From positions 56,530,300-56,594,299 of the forward strand of contig CM049314.1 in assembly GCA_026874595.1 (NCBI GenBank): DNA of 64,000 nucleotides, read 5' to 3'. Every line of letters starts with the position of its first letter. Position 1 is the stretch's first letter. Of the stretch, positions 59,030 through 64,000 are shown one piece after another. The notes under the pieces were generated by a model. The model had not been told where the DNA came from and made no database searches. It worked only from the letters and a program-made list of their open reading frames with translations. The stretch is from Sipunculus nudus. Its lineage: Eukaryota; Annelida; Sipuncula; Golfingiida; Sipunculidae. The position numbers and the translations under genes were made by a program.

Positions 59030-60360
59030 TACAGGTGATAGGCGAGTATATCAAGCTCCACGCCGGGACGCCATTCCACTGAAACCGCATGGGCTACAAT
59101 GTGCTTGTCAGATTGGGCATCATTCTTCCTTTGAATTCCTATGTGCTTTTAATATCCCTGAGAGTTGCAGTATTGTCAGGTACAGGCGCTATATAGTGAA
59201 ATCTTATCAAGAAGACCAATATATATTAAATCACAAGTTCTGAATACTTTTTTATAAATGTACACCACATTGTGCAACGACAGCCCTGGTCTCAATATAT
59301 GTATCATACATGTGTCTTGAGTATAAAGTGAATCCTAGCTAGGCGGACAATAAAACACAGTGTCATTTATGATGTTTAAATTACAGGTACATGCATTGTA
59401 TTATATAAAAATCCTTTTATATATGATAATAATTTACTATTCAGTCTTTAGTTAGCCTGTACGTAATCGGCTGTATTCAGCATATTCATTATTCCACCTA
59501 GTGAAAAAGTTCCTTATCAGATACTACTCCTACTAAGAAATTACATAGTGTGATTGTGTTTGTAGGAAGAAAAATGCACCTCTAAGATATATCCTTATGA
59601 GTACTTTCATAGTGTAATTGTGTTTTTCGGAAGAAAACGGCACCTGTAAGAGATATCTCAATAAGTACTTTCATAGTGTAATTGCGTTTGTGGAAAGAAA
59701 ACAGTCAGAGATATACCAATGAGTATAACTTTCATATGGTTATTGTGTTTGTTGGAAGAAAACGGCACCTGTAAGAGATATCCTAATGAGTACTTTCATT
59801 ATGTCGTCCAAATGAGTACCTTTATAGTGTGATTTAGGTTGTAGGATGTAAACGGCACCTGTAAGAGATATCCTAATGAGTACTTTCATTATGTCGTCCA
59901 AATGAGTACCTTTATAGTGTGATTTAGGTTGTAGGATGTAAGCGGCACCTGTAAGAGATATCCTAATGAGTACTTTCACAGTGTGATTGTATTTGTGGGA
60001 TGAAAACGGCACCTCTAAGAGATATCCTAATGAGTACTTTCACAGTGTGATTGTATTTGTGGGATGAAAACGGCACCTGTAAGAGATATCCTTACGAGTA
60101 CTTTCATAGTTTGTTTGATTGTGTTTGTAGAAGAGAACGGCACCTGAGGAGACATTCCAATGAGTACCTTCATAGTATGATTGTGTTTGTAAGAAGAAAA
60201 GAGTACCTGTAAGAGTTATCCTAATGAGTACTTTCTCAGTGCAATTTTATTTGTAAGAAGAAAACGGCATATGTAGGTGACATTCCAATGAGTACATTTG
60301 TAGTGTGTTTGTGTTTGTGGGAAGAAAACGGCACCTGTATGAGACATTCGAATAAAAATA
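59030..60360 (+). mobile_element. Dispersed family, copy C, expanded minisatellite
   Basis: The segment 59,030-59,640 matches the inverted complement of copy A. It lacks the part found in copy B and runs into a long tandem array. The upstream match begins sharply at ACAGGTGATAGGCGAGTAT. Together with copies A and B it defines one family with an element order of B-part, then C-part, then minisatellite. Confidence 0.7.
59555..60360. repeat. 64-bp minisatellite, about twelve copies
   Basis: Units carry GTAAGAGATATCCTAATGAG, TACTTTCATAGTGTGATTGT and GAAAACGGCACCT, period about 60-64 bp. Two adjacent central pairs are almost identical, including an insertion of ATTATGTCGTCCAAATGAG, indicating recent local duplication. 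The same unit occurs about twice in copy A. Confidence 0.9.
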
Positions 60361-61112
60361 CATATTTCCTTGTTTCTTCAAATCTCCAGGGCATTTGTAC
60401 AAAGACTTTAGTCCAGTTAAAAATTATTGTGATGTTCGTAAATGATCGGAATGAGTTGTGCAGCTTTAGCTAATAGCTAATGGAACTCTCTGCGAGATAA
60501 CACAACTTCTTGCATCTTTAAAATACTCTCTACAATGCTGTAGGTCATGAATACTGTGAAGATAGAACCACGGGAATCAAGTAGACCATATCATTATTTG
60601 TTAAGCCCCTCCTCAATTTGACTAACATGAAGAACAGTTTTTTAACGGATTATACTTTTCATGATGTGGATCTTTGGTGTTAAAGTTTATTTCTGCCCTA
60701 GTATTGCAATTATACTGTCCAGTATAAGTTATTCCAGCTAACATATAACACTTACCGTAGGATAAAATTTAAAAGCTCCAGTATCTGAATAACTTATGCT
60801 TGATCAGCATGATTCTTTTCATGCATATTGATCATTGAATTTTTCATCAGTTCCTGCACACTGTTGGTGCCACCTAGATTTTCCCAATATTTACGAATTT
60901 ATTTTTCTATTTTTGAGACATTCAAAGTAGCAGTTGACTGTTAACCAGGCACAAATCGTAACCACTACATCTAGGATCGTCTAACTTGAAATCCTTTGAA
61001 GTCCATGAAAAGTCTCCTTGGAAAAAACTGAAATTAGGTCTCTGTTTCCCATATCCTTCAAGCTAAGGGGCTCAGAAGTACTCCCAATAATAATTAAAGA
61101 TTTGATTCAACA

Positions 61113-61116
<4 letters not shown>
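60361..61116. other. Non-coding interval, no gene recognised
   Basis: No frame with a recognisable domain. Confidence 0.4.

Positions 61117-61153
<37 letters not shown>
61117..61153. repeat. (AT)n microsatellite
   Basis: Uninterrupted AT tract of about 36 bp. Confidence 0.95.
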
Positions 61154-61156
<3 letters not shown>

Positions 61157-61834
61157 CCATCGAAATATTTCTAATTTACAACCCTAAAATGAGATGACAG
61201 TTAATGAACGGCTATGTTACGTTGGTATATGTGCCTCAGACATACCGACATGAAGATGCACAGACACGAATTTCACGGTTTTGCCGTGGTTTTCATCAAC
61301 AACACCAGGCACTCTAGACTACTGTACTTTTTCCCGGGTCCATTTATATGGCCGTATGCGAGGGAAGGGGGAGCAGGGAACCAGCTTAGTGATCATTTTA
61401 ATGCACCAAAAAGTGGTCCCGGTTGCCTTTTGCGTGCCATCACGCTTTGACATACTCGAATCGTATGATAACTTCTTCCTAAACAAGTGTGCATTCACTC
61501 CATTCCATCATTACATGTTACAGTATGCCTTAAAGTAAGAATTTAATACGCACATAAGGAAAAATGCATTTTAGATTTCATATGGTATCAGATTGATAAC
61601 GTGGTAAAAGTGACAGGTATGAAATGTTAGTCAGGTAATATAAGCATGCTGGAACAAAACAGGTTGTGTGCGAATGTTAATTCATTTTATAAATTTGAGG
61701 TCTGCTTTCATAAAAAAAACTGTTGATTAATTAGTGTAATCAATGCCATGTGTTAACATTATATTTACGTGTAAATAGATTTTAAATTCAGCACGTGACC
61801 TCATTACTGATCAAGTCACTATTGATTGATAATG

Positions 61835-61862
61835 TGCAATGTCACATCGATGTGACATTGCA
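61835..61862. repeat. Perfect 28-bp palindrome
   Basis: TGCAATGTCACATC is followed at once by its exact inverted complement, with no loop. No element borders were seen. Confidence 0.9.
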
Positions 61863-64000
61863 TGTGGTCATTTACCATTTAACTACATTCTTATATACAT
61901 CGTAGGCATATGATCAGCATGACATCGATGCTTACAATACCCAACGACCCGATACATCATTACATCAGAAACGCCTGGGAAGGCAATTTAAGCAAGAAAG
62001 CCATTGTAAGTGAATTCACTTTTCATCGAAATAATTTTTAAAATAATCATACTAAGTTGTATAAAACACGTACTTTGAGTGGAAATTTTTATGAGAAATG
62101 ACCAATGTCACCCGTTAACAGTTACCCCTTTTTGGTTGTCACAATAAGGAGGATGTGACTTTCCAGGTTCTTTTAAAGTCATTTGAATCACCAGGCAGAC
62201 CTCAGGAAATATACATACACGCATTTACCTCCAAATAAACTCAAAGACGAACGTAGGTTAACAAAATAAAATAATAACAAAATAATAGGAATACTTTCAG
62301 GTCACTAGGGGTATGTCAACATCAATGAACGTAATCACACAGTCCTATTTAACAAAGCACATACACAGAGTCCTCAGGGTAGCTGATTCAAATCACGTGA
62401 CTCCGCAATGTTAAGTCCACAGTCCTAGCGTAATCCCTGTGTACACAGTAAACTCCAAATTACTGACTCGCACTTTAGTTCTCCTCTAGCGGTGACCATC
62501 ACCAGTCCATGGATACAAATCAAGTGTTAATCCACAAATGTCCTGTGTTAGAGCCCTCTGTCATTTGCTTTATCCCTCTTAGATGCACTCAGTTATAACT
62601 ATCCGGCTGTCGGATACCGAGTAAACTCTAACCAGCGAATCCCATCACCGTTATATCTCAGCGTCAAAACGAAGTCTCTCGCTTGTTACTGGGAGCTCTC
62701 TAAACGATCCGAATTGCCTGTCAATCGGCAAACATCACTACAGTCTCTTGCAGTACTGCACACAACATTAGTAGACGGCTCCCTCAGACTAGACTGTCCA
62801 TACACTATGACACTACAGCCCCACAAAGCTCACCAAAGAAAAAAAGACCAGTCGGTCGGACTGCTCGCAGCTACATACAGGTAAGACACCACTCTCAAAG
62901 GGGCTACATGCTCTTGTGTCGACAATCGCCCGCTCTCCAGTTTTGTACCAGTTCCTGACGTCACAAGTCCGCCAGAATCCTCCGCCAATCAGCACCACTA
63001 CCTATCTGTTCCGCTGACACAAACATCAAATTGCAGTAGACATGCCCCCAGGTATAATACGTCGGAAAAACTATTCTAGAGAAATCCACAGACAAACATA
63101 GACATGTTGGCGCCAGCTAAACACTGTTCTAAGGAGATCGTCGTACAAGATCGGCTTCTCACAGCTCAAAAAAGGAACATCAAAGGTGATCGCTAATCTC
63201 TCTGATGTCGATATCAAACAAACCACGTGCTACTCCTAACTGATTTTTTCACGCTAATTTAATCTGCAAAACCATTATCTGATCATACTCCCTATATCCA
63301 AATATATACACAAAAAGTCACAGTCCTCTGGTAACACTGGTTCCCTTGGAAAAAGGCTGCCCTAATTAAGTGACAGACCGGGTTGCCTTTGGCTTATAGT
63401 AAAGTAGACATGGTGTAGTTTTTGATGGCGCACACATCGTATCAGCACTCAATTCAGCACCGAGTTTATATAAAGATAAATAAAAATAAAAAAAATAGAG
63501 AATTCAAAACCACCAATAATTAGGGTTCCCAACCTGTTACGCCTTATACCACGTTAAATACACTGGTTGCTCACTAAATAAAACTCTGGTAAACAAGAAC
63601 TCTGGTTAAATAGTCTCTTGACCTCCTAAAGTGGTAATACTGGACCCCAACTGGCATTATGGGCCCCGGCTGGCAATAATTGCCCCTTTCTGGCAGCAAC
63701 TCTCTAGACACTGGTTGGCAGGCACCTTTCTGGACACTGACAGGCGGCAATTATCTCCAACGGGTTGGCTTCTGGACTCTTCAGGCTCCAAAAACTGTAT
63801 GTCCCCACTAAGTATGCAACTCTCTTCCTTCGAGGCTCATTTATATTCATAAGTCTAATACAAAACCTTGGCCTGTTTTTTTTCTATGGTCCATCTATAT
63901 TCATGAGCACGCTCAATACTGAATTCAGCACGCGGTGATCGCTATTGAATTACCCGTTTATCTCACACACCAAAAATACTCTGCCCGGCGACCCTGGTTT
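61863..64000. other. Non-coding interval, no gene recognised
   Basis: Short frames at 62.8 and 63.6 kb lack recognisable domains. Loose internal repetition of CTGGCA/TCTGGACACTG occurs at about 63,645-63,780, and CTAT/CTCATxTATATTCATxAG occurs twice near 63,836 and 63,893. This may be part of an unknown repeat running off the window. Confidence 0.4.

Noticed and set aside
1-64000. CRISPR array, operon, phage or bacterial defence genes
   Set aside because: The spliced genes, LINEs, hAT element and microsatellites show animal nuclear DNA; regular repeats found here lack spacers and are minisatellites.

Overview
This window reads as nuclear DNA of an invertebrate animal, most likely a mollusc and possibly a bivalve. 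The evidence is AT-rich sequence, introns with GT/AG borders, sparse coding sequence, abundant (AT)n microsatellites, a secreted C-type lectin with a thrombospondin type 1 repeat, and dispersed repeats of a style common in mollusc genomes. The taxonomic call is an inference; nothing here identifies the species.

Coding content is low. The one intact long gene is an intronless 554-residue acyl-CoA synthetase (ANL superfamily) on the minus strand at 36.7-38.4 kb. A second, unequally decayed relative lies on the same strand at 14.5-15.8 kb and is a pseudogene. At 7.1-8.8 kb (+) there is a small multi-exon gene for a secreted TSP1 plus C-type lectin protein; the lectin 3' part and about 0.9 kb of flank were duplicated in tandem and the second copy (9.6-10.5 kb) is broken. 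At 50.3-52.9 kb (+) several orphan exons with good splice sites and poly(A) signals belong to one or two genes I cannot name.

Most of what can be explained is mobile or repetitive. There is a nearly full-length but dead L1/Tx1-like non-LTR element (40.7-44.6 kb, +), a 5'-truncated LINE 3' end (30.8-32.1 kb, -) flanked by 167-bp direct repeats, a 2,165-bp non-autonomous hAT element with clear terminal inverted repeats and an 8-bp target duplication (47,969-50,133), an RTE-like remnant (about 56.0-57.5 kb, -) between two 0.9-kb inverted tandem arrays (54.8-55.7 and 58.0-58.9 kb), three pieces of one dispersed family carrying an internal 64-bp minisatellite (45.2-46.0, 53.2-53.4, 59.0-60.4 kb), two copies of a SINE-like repeat (29.1 and 53.6 kb), a tRNA-headed SINE-like stretch (33.9 kb), and several minisatellites and foldback sequences.

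Nothing in the window looks like a defence island, operon or other multi-gene system. The most noteworthy items are the long direct repeats around the truncated LINE, the hAT element beside orphan exons, the mixed-family element chain (45/53/59 kb), the inverted arrays round a LINE remnant, and the live/dead pair of acyl-CoA synthetases.
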